Positions 12,901 to 24,636 of a stretch of DNA of 64,000 nt are shown one piece after another. The notes beneath the pieces were generated by a model, which had not been told where the DNA came from, did no database searches, and was given only the letters and a program-made list of their open reading frames with translations. This DNA comes from Elysia crispata (taxonomy: Eukaryota; Mollusca; Gastropoda; Plakobranchidae): contig JAWDGP010005686.1 in the NCBI GenBank assembly GCA_033675545.1, positions 46,001-110,000 on the forward strand, written 5' to 3'. The stretch's first letter is position 1. The number at the start of each line of letters is the position of its first letter. Position numbers and translations under genes: made by a program.

Positions 12901-14711
12901 TGAATTCTTTATGATCTTAACTGCAAAATAACAGCTTAAAATGGCTCTAAAGCTAGACTTATAATTCAACATAATGCACATAAAAACACTTTCATCAATA
13001 TCATTCAGCATAATAAATGATGAGTTTTAATTATCTGTGTTCATAGACACAGCTTAAGAATCATGGCAACAAGACAAATGAGAAAAGGTGACTTGATTAA
13101 CAATTTACAGGGTTAGAACTTTGACTATGATTCAAAGTTTGTGCTGTCCGTGAACGTGCTAGATGGACACACCAATCATACCAAATCAGTTTTTGGTCTT
13201 TCTTGAGAACTTTTCTCATGCAAGTTAGAGATTTACACCAACAATATGGTTTTATTCAGATAGGTGGTTGATATTCAGGGTAACATAGAGTAGTGACAAT
13301 AAAGCACCCAGAGAGAAATGTTTAACATCTTTTTACCTTTATCTCTTAGTCGAGCTGTTTTGCGAGTATATGATGATGAAGTGTCACACAATTGACTAAG
13401 GTGGTTTTCAATTTCTGTAATACGATCTTGTATAACTTTAGACTGTCTTTGACTGAAAATAAAAAGTGAAAGATATTTTGAGTTATAAATAGAATTATTT
13501 AAATTTCAGCATGTCACTAAAGGGTGGGAGAAAGGTACAAGCAAGAGACAAGTTAGGAAAAGATACAAAACTAAAAATATACCCCAGGAGAAGAATTTTG
13601 ACCCTGTGGTCACGTTCGAGATTAAATTCTGCCAAAATTTATATTTTAAGACACATTTTTGACAGCTTTAGAGGAAAGTTAGAAATATTCTGAAAATTTT
13701 AAGGTGATTGCATTAAGCCATTAAGAGAGATCTACATCTTTGTTATTTTGTCAAATTTTAGAAAGGCGCATAAATATTTATAATTGTTAAACATGGTGTC
13801 ATTGATAGTTGAATTATGGCACAAAAAGCATCTTGAAAGTAAATAAATAAGACTTAATACAGAACAAACAAAAAAATCCCTTCTATCAAAGGACATCACT
13901 GCACTGTAATTTGTAATACTAAAGTATTGAAAGTCCATGTAGTCTTTTATTCAGACTTACATCTGTATTATTCCTATAAGATAAAATGTTTTGCCATATA
14001 CCGCCGTCATATACACGTAAAAAGTGTTACCGTACTTGTAGTTTTAAACATTAAAATGTTTTCTTATTATGACAAATTATTATTAATTCAGATACGCAAA
14101 ATTTTGAAGTATAACAAGGACGGTTATAGGCCAACTTTTAGTGGGGACAATAATTATAGTCTGAATATTAATAAATCAGGCCCTCATTGCCTGTCTTGTA
14201 CAGGTCAAGCGACCAAATGCTGAATGAGAAATTAAATGATGGGAAATTTAGATGCAGATAGAATAGATTCAGCAGGTCTTTATTTCTTCATCAAAGAGAT
14301 AAAATTATAATACATAAATCCAGATTTGATCTGGATTTTGGAGTACAAAGCTTGGAAATGTGGTCTTGCCTTCCATGGACTGGACAGATCAAAACGAATA
14401 CTTTTCCAATAAGAGAGAGAGGGCGATGTGAGCTAAAAAGGAACACTTGGGGGAGGGATCGAGAGGGAGAGAATCTTCACTGAGTTAGGCAGAGGTAGAC
14501 ACAAGGAGGTTGGGTGAAGGATGGAGTTAAAATATATTATGACAAAGACGAGTGAGGAGGGAAGCCAGTTGATTGACATGTTGAGGCTTGAAGAATTATA
14601 CATTTCATAGACATAGAGTTCAGCTTGATTTAAACGTAGATTAGTTTAGTTCTCCAACGAGGTTAAAATCTAGATTTACCTTCGGTGTATCTCCGATCCC
14701 GTCCGACTCAT
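7345..14711 (-). CDS. CIBAR1: CIBAR1 (FAM92A) homologue, BAR-domain ciliary protein
   Basis: Ten coding exons (minus): 14711-14680, 13452-13337, 12147-12023, 11703-11635, 11215-11114, 10514-10509, 10110-10006, 8550-8437, 8036-7851, 7455-7345. All phases join, giving 966 nt or 321 aa (human about 289). Family hallmarks: SSYTRKTARLRDK near residue 40, KFAENVSAVQDYREAQ to residue 91, QVDKFEEKKLKDLK to 185, and FVMIEMHFHAKALELY in exon 8. Residues about 10-222 form the FAM92/BAR domain. Exon 9 is Ser/Pro/basic; the last exon is a strongly acidic Asp/Glu tail ending GPPPKKR, matching the acidic C-terminus of vertebrate members. The family bends membranes and works with Chibby (CBY1) at the basal body and ciliary transition zone. 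Start ATG at 14711 gives MSRTGSEIHR, aligned with the family N-terminus. A LINE fragment lies in intron 8550-10006. Confidence 0.94.
8860..9545 (-). mobile_element. 5'-truncated, decayed non-LTR retrotransposon fragment
   Basis: Minus-strand frames contain reverse-transcriptase signatures typical of LINEs often misannotated as craniofacial development protein 2-like: KAFDRVRHDEIITQLIQLK and MYWKQTAAMQVDGEISS (about 9245-9510), then FMRRMLQISWTSW and, near the end, FGHVMRRGELEHLVTTGM followed by EGKCSKGKPCGKM (about 8900-9030). Frames are broken by stops and frameshifts, and the catalytic YADD region is missing. It lies in a CIBAR1 intron in the gene's orientation. Confidence 0.8.
9855..9930. 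repeat. (GA)n microsatellite
   Basis: About 38 uninterrupted GA units, ending about 75 bp from the 3' end of a CIBAR1 exon (donor side). Confidence 0.97.
10509..10514 (-). other. CIBAR1: 6-nt microexon of CIBAR1 (GCTCAG, Ala-Gln)
   Basis: Between exon 11215-11114 (ending DRSKI, phase 0) and exon 10110-10006 (starting LENDL, phase 0) the minus strand reads CCTCTTACAG|GCTCAG|GTATGG. The two codons fill an otherwise exact two-residue gap against the vertebrate protein, where the aligned stretch reads VISQAETEL (here KIAQLENDL). Both splice sites are good and the frame is kept with or without it. Confidence 0.75.
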
Positions 14712-14884
14712 TTTATCAAATGAGAGATTAGAAGATAGATTCTAGGTCTATCTATAAAGTCCAAATCTATTCTAAATATCAGAGCTGGGTACGGTTTTGA
14801 TCCCTATTTCATGGAATGTTTGCTAGAGCAACAAGTACTGATTTCATAGGCATAGACAAAAACATGACAGCAGTTTAAGCAGTA

Positions 14885-14889
<5 letters not shown>

Positions 14890-14965
<76 letters not shown>
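14890..14965. repeat. (CT)n microsatellite
   Basis: About 38 uninterrupted CT units, 180 bp upstream of the CIBAR1 start codon. Confidence 0.97.
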
Positions 14966-14968
<3 letters not shown>

Positions 14969-17261
14969 GACTAACAAAGCGTCGAAACACTAATTAAAAA
15001 AAAACACATAAAGGGACAAATGGTATGGTCGGTGTGCTTGGTCTTGTCAGGGCAACACCACATCTTTCGTCCTATCTATCGGTCTCAAATTAAATCTAGA
15101 TTTCAGATATTCTGAAAATTTAAGGTCTAAGTTTACCTCCCCCCCCCCTTTTTTTTTTCCAGCCTTCATCTTTGTCTGACTGCCCTCTCTGTTACAAAAT
15201 GTTTGTAAGACAGACAGACAGACAAGTAGACAAATGATACATGCAGATACAAAGAAAGACAGGCAAATAGATAAATTATTGTTTAGAAAGATTGACAAAT
15301 AGATCAATGAATGGATAGATACGAGGTTAGATAGATTGACCGATAGAAATATCAATAAATGAACTAATATAATGCATAGTAGGTACATATAGGCTACACG
15401 ACTAAGAAATGAAAGATGATGTTAAAAATTACATGGATCTCTGAATGAGTTCATAATTATTTAATTTCTTAAAAAAAACCAAACAACAAAAAAAAAAAAA
15501 AAAAACATTGCTTTTCAGTTTCATGCTACATGTACTATGGGGCACACTTCAGATGGTGTTGCTCTTGTAATTCATCAACAGATGGGTGTTCTTGTGTACG
15601 CACTGGGAGAATTATTATATAATTATTTCCATCTAGTGGTGCGGTCTTAAATTAGTCTCTTTGAAGATATTAAAATTTCCCTAGAACATTAGAAGCATAT
15701 ATATTTACACTCAAAAAATTATTGTGCCATGAAAATGGTCCTTAAATTTGAAATATTTCTTTATTCTTTTGTCCTCTTCTCTGAATTCCAACTAATGTTC
15801 CCTTTTGCTCTGGTGGATGTTTTGATGTTTTTCAATGTTAGAGATGGTGTGTGAAGGTTGTATTTTACTTTAGATGCTCTGTATCTGATTTCAAAATAAC
15901 ATGTATTACATCAGCTTGTTTATTTTTCTTGTCACTGCCATTTTATACAAAAAAAAAAAAAAAGAAAAGAAAAAAAAAGCGCTCAGTTAAGCATTAATTT
16001 TGCCCATTTGGGCTCGTTCTGATAGGCTAGTGCGTAATTTTTCCACTGCAGGATCTATTAATTAATAAAAAAAAAAAAGAGCCTTTCTCAATCAGCAAAG
16101 GTTTCTGTTCATGATTATACAAAATATGTCGCTCTTTAGATAGTGATAATCGCTACCCCTCCCCTTAAAAAAAAAAAAAACCTTATGTTTGCTAATTGAA
16201 CTTTTGCCGACTTGTAAAACTGAATCCTATCCATTTTCTCTAGTAGCACTGGCAGCATAAATACACCCGCGCCTAAAGATGTCCAAATCCATTAAGTTTG
16301 TGCTTATGCGGATTCTGATAAATTTTGATAAAATTTGCTATCATGGAAAGAAGGATATTGATATTTTTGTTGACATAAACGTCTGAACTGTTTCCTTTTC
16401 TGTCTGGCTTGTATGAGTTCTTCCTTACTCATTGGTCAGCTAGAGAATATACTTACTGATTGATTGGATAAAAAATTCTGTATTTAATTTTTACTTCGAG
16501 AATTACTGACTATTACTATCATTAGAGAAAATATGTATTAATTTATTACAAGATAAACATTTTCTTCCCCTCCCCCTCCCCAGCTCTCATTTTCATAATA
16601 TACATAAATAAATTACTTAAGCAAATGAAAATCAGGAAAATCTTTATAAGAAAAAGGATATAAAATGACGAAGGCGGCATTCTGAACCTAACACAGGGAA
16701 TGGAAGTTCATAGATGTCCAGTCTTGTAATTTATGACGAGTTGTAAATTTTTTAATGACATTATCCCTTCCTTTTTGGTCTTGATTTTTTTGTCCATTTC
16801 ATTGGAAATGTCATACTTATCATTGTATTATAAAATCCGTATTATTATACTGTAGGACCTAACATTTTTAGTAAAAATACACCCCTCTCTTATTACCTTC
16901 TGTGTGACATCTCCCTGAAAGCTTCTTCGGATAGCGAAGGTGGCATCAACGAAAAGTGTTCAGTCTTATAGGAAATTTCCCTTCATTTGGGGATGAAACT
17001 ATAGACTCTATGAGAAACAAGGTTTTGTTCATAAATCCGTTTCATCATTCGTTACTATTAAAACAAGAAGGAAAAGGGCAATAACTATCGACCAATCAGA
17101 AGACTCATCACTGCCTCTTTTCACTGATTCTCGTAAAGATAACAGATTTTTCAAATGTTGGATTACTGTTGACGGAACTCTTACAAGTGGGAATTTCAAC
17201 TTTTGATATTATCGATTTGATTATAAACACAGAAAAGAAAAGGTGATTTAAAAAATGAGTT

Positions 17262-17640
17262 GAAAACTCATCTAGATCTAGATCTAGATCTAAATCAAGC
17301 ATAGCCCCAGATTCATTCAGAAATTAGAGCGTTTTTTTTCCACGATAATTTGTTCTGGATCTGGAGATGTAAATTTATATCTAGAATCTAGATCTAGATC
17401 TAGGTCTAGTCAAGATTTCGATCTAGGCTTAGAATGTCTGGATTTCTATCAAGCTCTAAATCGAACATGTGTGGTATGATTAGATCTAAAAGTTTTGCTG
17501 AACATAAACTAGATTTACAGATCTAGATTCTAGATCTAGGGTCTAGAAATCTTATCTAGATCTAGATCTAGATATACTTATTAGATCTAGATCTGGAATC
17601 TAACTAGAGGATCTAGATCTATAGTATAGTCTATAGATCA
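17262..17640. repeat. Cluster of palindromic TAGATC hexamers
   Basis: Dense short runs of TAGATC/CTAGAT in both phases (for example TCTAGATCTAGATCTAGATC near 17269-17290, 17385-17402, 17525-17600). The unit is nearly self-complementary, so the runs are palindromic. Smaller clusters recur near 22710-22770, 46185-46210 and 63478. Confidence 0.85.
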
Positions 17641-18250
17641 CTGTAACATGCACAGTCTGACTGAGAATGAACTTTTTTGTTAAAGTGTCTTAGGATCTAG
17701 GCCCCCCTTAAGCCCTTTTAAGTTGTTACAAGAAAGCCAATTATTTTTATGTAAAATATATAAATGAGTTAATGTAGGCCCTATTTGATTTCGATATACT
17801 TTAATTTGTTTTTTCATATGTTTGAGTAGGCACATCTTTTCTAAATGCACCAATAAAACTTAAACTTTATAGTGAAAAAATATTCGCTGTAAAAGTAAGT
17901 GTAAAAGACTAACATGCATGCAGTGACGTGTCACAGTCTGAGAGTGAAAATGAACCTTTTTGTTTAAGCATGTAATGTCTAGTTTATTTTGTTGGGAAAA
18001 AAAAGCAGCTTTATATTTGAAAGTAATGATACCCTTAAATTTTTGCTCATATTTTGAATTTTCTATTTAAGTTTCTGTTCTAAATGTTCCAATAATTGAA
18101 TAAAACACTTAATTTATAGTGAAGAAATATTCTGATACACTTAAAGCCTACTTTATCTCTTCCTTTCTGAGTTTCTCTCTATCTGTCTGTCTGTCTCTCT
18201 GTCTCTCTCTCTGGGTCTAAAAAGAGACAGGCACACAACTTTATAACTTT

Positions 18251-18370
18251 AAGCTCTCGGAGAGCTTTTTTCTCCTCGTTGTGGAGATTAGCTTGTCATT
18301 ATCTCTAAGCTCTCGGAGAACTTCTTTCTCATTGTTGTGGAGATTAGCTTGTCGTTATCTCTAAGCTCTC
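18251..18370. repeat. 56-bp tandem duplication with internal palindrome
   Basis: Copies start at 18251 and 18307 with AAGCTCTCGGAGA, and a third begins at 18363. Each carries GTTGTGGAGATTAGCTTGTC. The AGCTCTCGGAGAGCT core in copy 1 is palindromic. CT-rich sequence flanks both sides. Confidence 0.85.
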
Positions 18371-19143
18371 TCTCTCTCTGAATCTCTCCCTCTGTGATTA
18401 AAAATCTTGTAATAGTCCCCCCTACACACTTCCAAGAAAAAAATATGTGCCATATCTAAGTAATTAGTAAGTAAGAAAATAGAAAAACAGAATACAGAAA
18501 ATTTTAAAGGCAAGGAAGGAAAGAGTTCCTTTTAAGTACGGATGGTTTTTTACATAGAAGAAACAGTTACTGTAGCAACCCTGTAGTGTTTCCTACTTGG
18601 AACGTAGTGTTATAAAATGATTTAAACTTACTTTAGTCATTAAGAGTCGGCAAAGACCTCTTTTTTTGCACTTATAAAAGTTGGATCAAGCACTTTGGCC
18701 CCCGGCACATCGGCCCTCTTTGGTGTGTAAATTAGTCCGTACCTAAAAGGATTTCTTTCTGCAAGGAAATCCTTCCTCCAAAGCTACTCAAGTCAACAAT
18801 CTATAGGGTATACATACAAAAGGGGGAAGAAAGTTTCAGGAAAAACAAAAAAAAATGATGGTAAGATAACATCTTTGTTTAGCAAAGTAGCTTCTTGGTT
18901 CAGAGTAACAAAGGTCAAAAGAGGAAATTTAGCAGAGGGCTTCTTCCTGTAGTACACAGACAGGATACAACCTAGGCTCAGGTTCAGTTCTTGGACAGAT
19001 CATTAAAGCTGTTTGATGAATGTTTAATTTTTTACATCAAATTCAAATTTCAGTTTCTCCTGTTTTGATTGTTTCAAAGAATTCAGAGAGAATCCAAAAA
19101 GATTTCCACTTTTCAGTGATTATGAGTGCTTGACCTGGCAGCT

Positions 19144-19943
19144 ATGGCTAGTGGACAAGACTACAGGTCAGTGCAGCAACATAAACATGCCTTAGTTCTG
19201 TTTAATTTAATTGATGTTAAGTATAGCTTAAATAAAACTATATAGTATAACTACAGTATAAGAGATGATCAATGTAATTTTACTCACAATAATAGTGACA
19301 ATATAATTTTACGCAGACATTTCTACATTGTAAAAAATGATAGGTAAATATTCTTTGCCAAGGGAAAGCAAGACAAGAGGAAAGAAGAAATGAATTCTGA
19401 CCAATTTGGTTTTCTTGCTTTACCTTTGTTTAGCTTTGACTATTCTGCCTTCTTGAGCTTGCTAAGACAAGAAAATTAAATGCAATTGTACAGAAATCAA
19501 CACTAAAAGCTTTTTTTGCTTTTTTAGTTCATGGTTAGTTTTAATTCTAGTAAGTTTCATGTAGAGTCTCTATATCAAGTCAATTGCAGCAGCTGATTGA
19601 TATTAGGTGGGATTCAATATCATTGTCAATGGCCCAAACCAGTATCCAAACACAATGTCTCCTTACTGGCAACTTGGTACTATCAACTGAAACTTGAATG
19701 AAAGTATCTTGTGAAGGAATAAAAGCAATTTACAAAAAAACTGATTTTCATTCTGAAGTCTTTCAATTACTATGTAAAACCTCCTAATCATGCATCTACT
19801 TAAAATCGAGGAATGGATACTTTTCAACTTATGTTGGTATCTGAAACTGCAATTTGAATTGGATGCTGCAATAGTTTGAAGCCTGAAGAATGGGCATGCA
19901 TAATTCAATTTACTTGTTATGGCTGTCTCTAAAGAGATTCTTA

Positions 19944-19982
<39 letters not shown>

Positions 19983-22900
19983 CATATTTATAATATAAGA
20001 TTGATCCACTTTGAAACATAAAAAATAATACTTTGATATAATCTTTTTTCATTTTTAACATTTTTTACAACATATGTCTTTTCCCTTACCATCAGATATG
20101 ATCCTGCTGCCAAAAGAAGTCCTTCAAAATCAATGCCTAGAAGTGTCCTCTCTTCATCTGAAATCTACCCAGGCTCAGGAACAAAACTACGCCCCAGGCA
20201 ATCACTGCGCACTCCCCAGCAACATGTACCATTAAAATTTGATGACAGAGTAAAAAACCGGCGTGCCAGCAAATCCTTTGTCCTTTTGGACCAGTCAGAC
20301 CTGGATACTCCAAGGGCACGGGTAAGAGAGAATTGTCATTGTGTAACCCAAAAAAAAAAGAAAGGAATCCGTTTGCAGCGTTGAGATATTAGATTTATAA
20401 CATTTGAAAGATCTTTGCAAATTGTTTCATTAGTGTTGTTTACATGCATCTCAATTTTCATAGGATATATTTTTTTGTTTTACCTTAAATGGCTCAAAAG
20501 CAGCATTTAATCACTTAAGGATTATAGTCACTTGTAACAAATAGTGCTGGTTTGAATGCCTACCCTTTATGCATTTATGGATGTTAATCTTCAATTAAGC
20601 AGGGGTGCAATGAGGCAACCCTTAAAAAAAACTTGGTGCTTATCATTGCCAGGTTTAAGATTTTTGATAAAATGAGGTGTTGCAAAGCTAAATCCATATT
20701 TAAACAAGAACTATAGAGAAAAAGTGAAAAAAAATGCATTGAAATGTAAGTTGAATTTAATGCTTATATCGTAACTTGATAAACAAGGAGAAGCCCATTT
20801 ATGACTGCATACACCACAAGAAAGGATATATACACTTAATAGGCATGATTTCACAGGAAACAGTAAAGCTCTTCTTACTTACGTTAGTCTCTTGTCACAG
20901 GAAATAGTAAAGTTCTTACTTTAGCCTCTTGATTTCGTGGGAAACATAGGGTTGTAACATCACTTTTCCAACCTATGGAGTTTTGGCAGGTCCTTACTTC
21001 ATCCCTTTTCATTCCGTCCTCCTTTAATTCATCTTCAACACTTCTTTGCCAAGTCTACCATACAAGGTTTGGGTGTTCCTGGTCCCTGTCCTGGTCTTGA
21101 TTTTGGTCATGAAAAGAGTTGTCAGCGCTAGACTTCCCAAAGGCTTTCTTCAGCTTTCTTTATGGGCTCTACTAAAGAGGATTCTTCTTCAACCAGTTAT
21201 TTTCATATATTGCTATTGTTTCTTTAACAATTTAGTTTATATTAAGTCAAGTTGTTAGTCCAATTCAAACCCCCAATCTGGAGGACAAGTCAGTACTATT
21301 AGTTTTGCCTCTACCCTTTGATCAGTTTGTCTTGAATGACCCTATGAGAAGACAAATCTCTTGCTAGCATAGCTCTAGGGTCACACTCACAGAGACCTGC
21401 AAGCACTCCCCCCACCCCCCCCCTCTCCCCCCATGGAACTTCAACGCTGCACTTTTCAGTGGACATTTAAAGGAATGGCATAAAAATGAATGGATCCATT
21501 GTTTGCCCTTCACTTTACACATCTTTGGATAAGGGAGCAAACTTATGACAAAAACGAAAATTGAAATGAATTTTGGAGGTTGAGGGGATAGTTGGGGGTG
21601 CTAAAGTGATGCAGGGGATATATGTAGATTTTTTTATGCTAGATATAAATTCTACTAGTACTAAGCCTTTAATTTCTGTTTAATATTAAATTTCCTGCTA
21701 TAATTGGTAAATTTTGATGAATGGCTACAGTCCCTGGCACGTCCTTTAACTGTAACCAATACTAAAACAAAAATTTGCATGGTCAAATGAATACACAAAT
21801 AGAGAGTAGCAGAAGAGATGGTTTTTCTCTTTTGACAGACATCATGCTGGCATGGCAGACAATGAGTTACATAAGTCTTCTATGCTTCTGTTAATCATCA
21901 AAATATCAACCTCTTCATTTATAAGGCAAGTTGGTATTAACACTAGTAACAAGATCAATTTTATTTTTAGTTAAATTCAGCAATTTCCCTGCCCCACATT
22001 TATCCCATCAAATTTATTTTGACAGATTGAAGCATTCATAGGTGCAGCTGAGTCAGTGCAAAAAATTCTACCCTCTACAACCAAAACAAAAAAGTCACTA
22101 CAAGGTTTGACCTCAGGAGAATCTGTTGAAGGTCTTTTCAAGCCCCCCCGTGTGAGAAAGTTGGCAGTCGCTGTTAATATTGACAGATCCAGAGTTTCTT
22201 CACCTGGAAGCAAATTAACTCCTCGTTCGAATGTATGGAATCTTATACAAACAGGTAAATAATGAGAAAAAAGTATTTTAACCCTTTTAGATTTATCCCA
22301 GCCCAGCCCAACCAAAATCAAGCCTAGGGCCTCGCGTACGGTTATCCTGGCCCAAACTGGCCGTGCTTGAAAACCCTCCTTATGGTTCAAGCCGACCGAA
22401 CCTAGCCATGCAAAACTTGTTGAATACACCTCGTATATTTTTATCTTTTTCCGTTCAATAGCGTAGTTTTAGTTTTTAAAATAGATTCTAATGTCATCAT
22501 GGGATTCTCTTGAATCTCCTCGTGCCAAAATATCCCAGGTTTCCAGCTAGGGATGCCAAGGCCTTGCGCCAAAAAGAGAGGCTTTCTCATTATTCTCATT
22601 CATCTTATTTTATCACCAGTAATCTTTTGTTGTCTTATAATTTGACTTCTGCATAAATTTTCCCATCATAGATCTAAACATCAGCGACGAAGAGGATGAT
22701 CGTCTTAGATTTCTAGATCTAGATCCAGGCTCCTCTAGATCGAGGTAGTCTAGAATCTATCTAGATCTAGGCACTCTTTATTGTGTCTATTATGAGATCC
22801 TTCTTCTGTGTGTGTGAAGACTTAGTTTTACAAAACTTAAGTAAAAAAAAAATGTAGAACCTTACGGTGTCAATTTTGCGAATAATAAACCAGGCATCAG

Positions 22901-24559
22901 ACGAAAGTTGGTCTTATTTATCTCAAACTTAATTTTAGATTTGATCTACTCTTTCACTAGGCCTAAATGTTGAAATGTTTTTTTTTGTTTTTGTTTACTC
23001 TGTCATTCCTACTGACTTTGTTATTGTTTTTGATTTTCATTTCACAGGTGTGTTTTTTCATGTTTTGTGTACCATACATGTGGCTTCTCAACATCACACT
23101 TCAGTTACCTCACAACTCAAATCAAATTCATGTGAAAAAAAAAAAGAAAAAAAAATTAAAAGCAATTGGTTGAGAAACAACAACAGTAGGAGCCTTTATT
23201 CTGAAACACCCATTGTAGAGCCTCTCAACTCCAAAATAATCTAAACCAGCCAAGGGGCCATCTGTTGACAGGAAGCTGAACCCTAGAAACGAAGCAGCTG
23301 CCAAACAATGCGCATCTAAAAGAGTTAAAGAAACAAAAAGTACATGATTTTTTTAATTATTTGAGTTTGAGAAAATGTTATGCTTGTGGTACTAAGATTA
23401 CTGCCACTAGAAATGTCTGTTGAACTATGTTTATTAAAAAATTAAGATGGTGATAAAATCTTCATAGTCATATTTTATTTTATGCGCAGCTCTTTTGGAA
23501 TTGAGGAAACACCATGATTTTCTCAGATTGAAGCTTATACAGTCATCAGGAGAAACATAATTCAAACTGCATGGGAAGAAAAAAAGCATAGTTAAAATAC
23601 AACTCTTTTTTTTTTTTTTACTCTTAGAACATGTCGGTTATTTTACTTTAGGTACTCTAAGTGCTTTCTCTCATATTTTTTTTCCCTTTTGTAATAGGGG
23701 AAGAGAAAAGCCCAGTGGAGAGGACAGGGAGTGTGATTGGGGCTGGTACTTCACCAGGCACACACAATCTAACATCTGTCAGGAATGCTGGTCAAAGGGT
23801 TTCAGTCTCCCCCATTGATGTCTCAAGTGTTGGGTATGAAAGTCCAGAGTTGCCAAACCTCAGGGTTTTTTTGTGAGACTCACAAAAATTAGCTAAATTT
23901 CATGCTCTCCCAAAAGATCAACAAATCTCATGAATTTTCATTATTTTCTACATGCACATAAAGTGTATTTCATGTATAATATATTCTGTGACAAGTTTCA
24001 ACGAAGCAATTTATGGAGACAGAAACCTTCTTAAGTTAATAAGTAATGGAAATCAATAACAGATTCAAGTATGTAATCTGTCAATATTAAACTTAACAAA
24101 AACTGTCATCATAAAAAATGTCACTTGGCTTTATTGGCATATGGTGCGTCATCTAACTAAAAAAAATTGAAATCTCACCCAAAAAAATTTTTGGGGTTGG
24201 CAACTCTGGAAAGTCTGAGCCTGTGCAAGAGACAATATTAGAAGGATAATGTTGTAAAATAACTGATCTATGAAATATGAATTGATCTTAAGTCAGTCCT
24301 GATGATCATTATTGCTGAAGCATGCTGAAATGCTGAATGATAATTTACAACTTCAGACAGTTTATGGCTCAGGGACATATGATGTAAAATTGTTATAGAT
24401 TGATCAGGAGAGAGCAAGGCTAGGACAATTTGTAGAAATCATTGTTTGCCAATAAGTTTGACATTTTTGTATCAATTTTTGTTCATTATTTTAAAGATGA
24501 AAACATTGGTAATTGCCACTTCACACATCTTAACTACCATTACAACAGACCAATCCAAA

Positions 24560-24636
<77 letters not shown>

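Larger units (their letters stand above)
14712..19143. other. Divergent intergenic region between CIBAR1 and CENPT
   Basis: No coding exon was recognised. This 4.4 kb separates two head-to-head start codons, so it should hold both promoters and any 5' UTR exons. It contains a long CT repeat, A homopolymers, a TAGATC cluster and a 56-bp tandem duplication, listed separately. Confidence 0.6.

Noticed and set aside
15047..15388. 113-residue minus-strand frame in the CIBAR1-CENPT gap
   Set aside because: Low-complexity GATA/GACA-like sequence and a poly-C/poly-T stretch; no splice partners.
21977..22429. 150-residue minus-strand frame
   Set aside because: Much of it is antisense to CENPT exon 3; the remaining part has no recognisable domain.
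22672..22746. Possible CENPT exon encoding DLNISDEEDDRLRFLDLDPG after exon 3
   Set aside because: It accepts phase 1 but leaves in phase 2, which does not match the next exon (phase 1), and half of it is TAGATC repeat.
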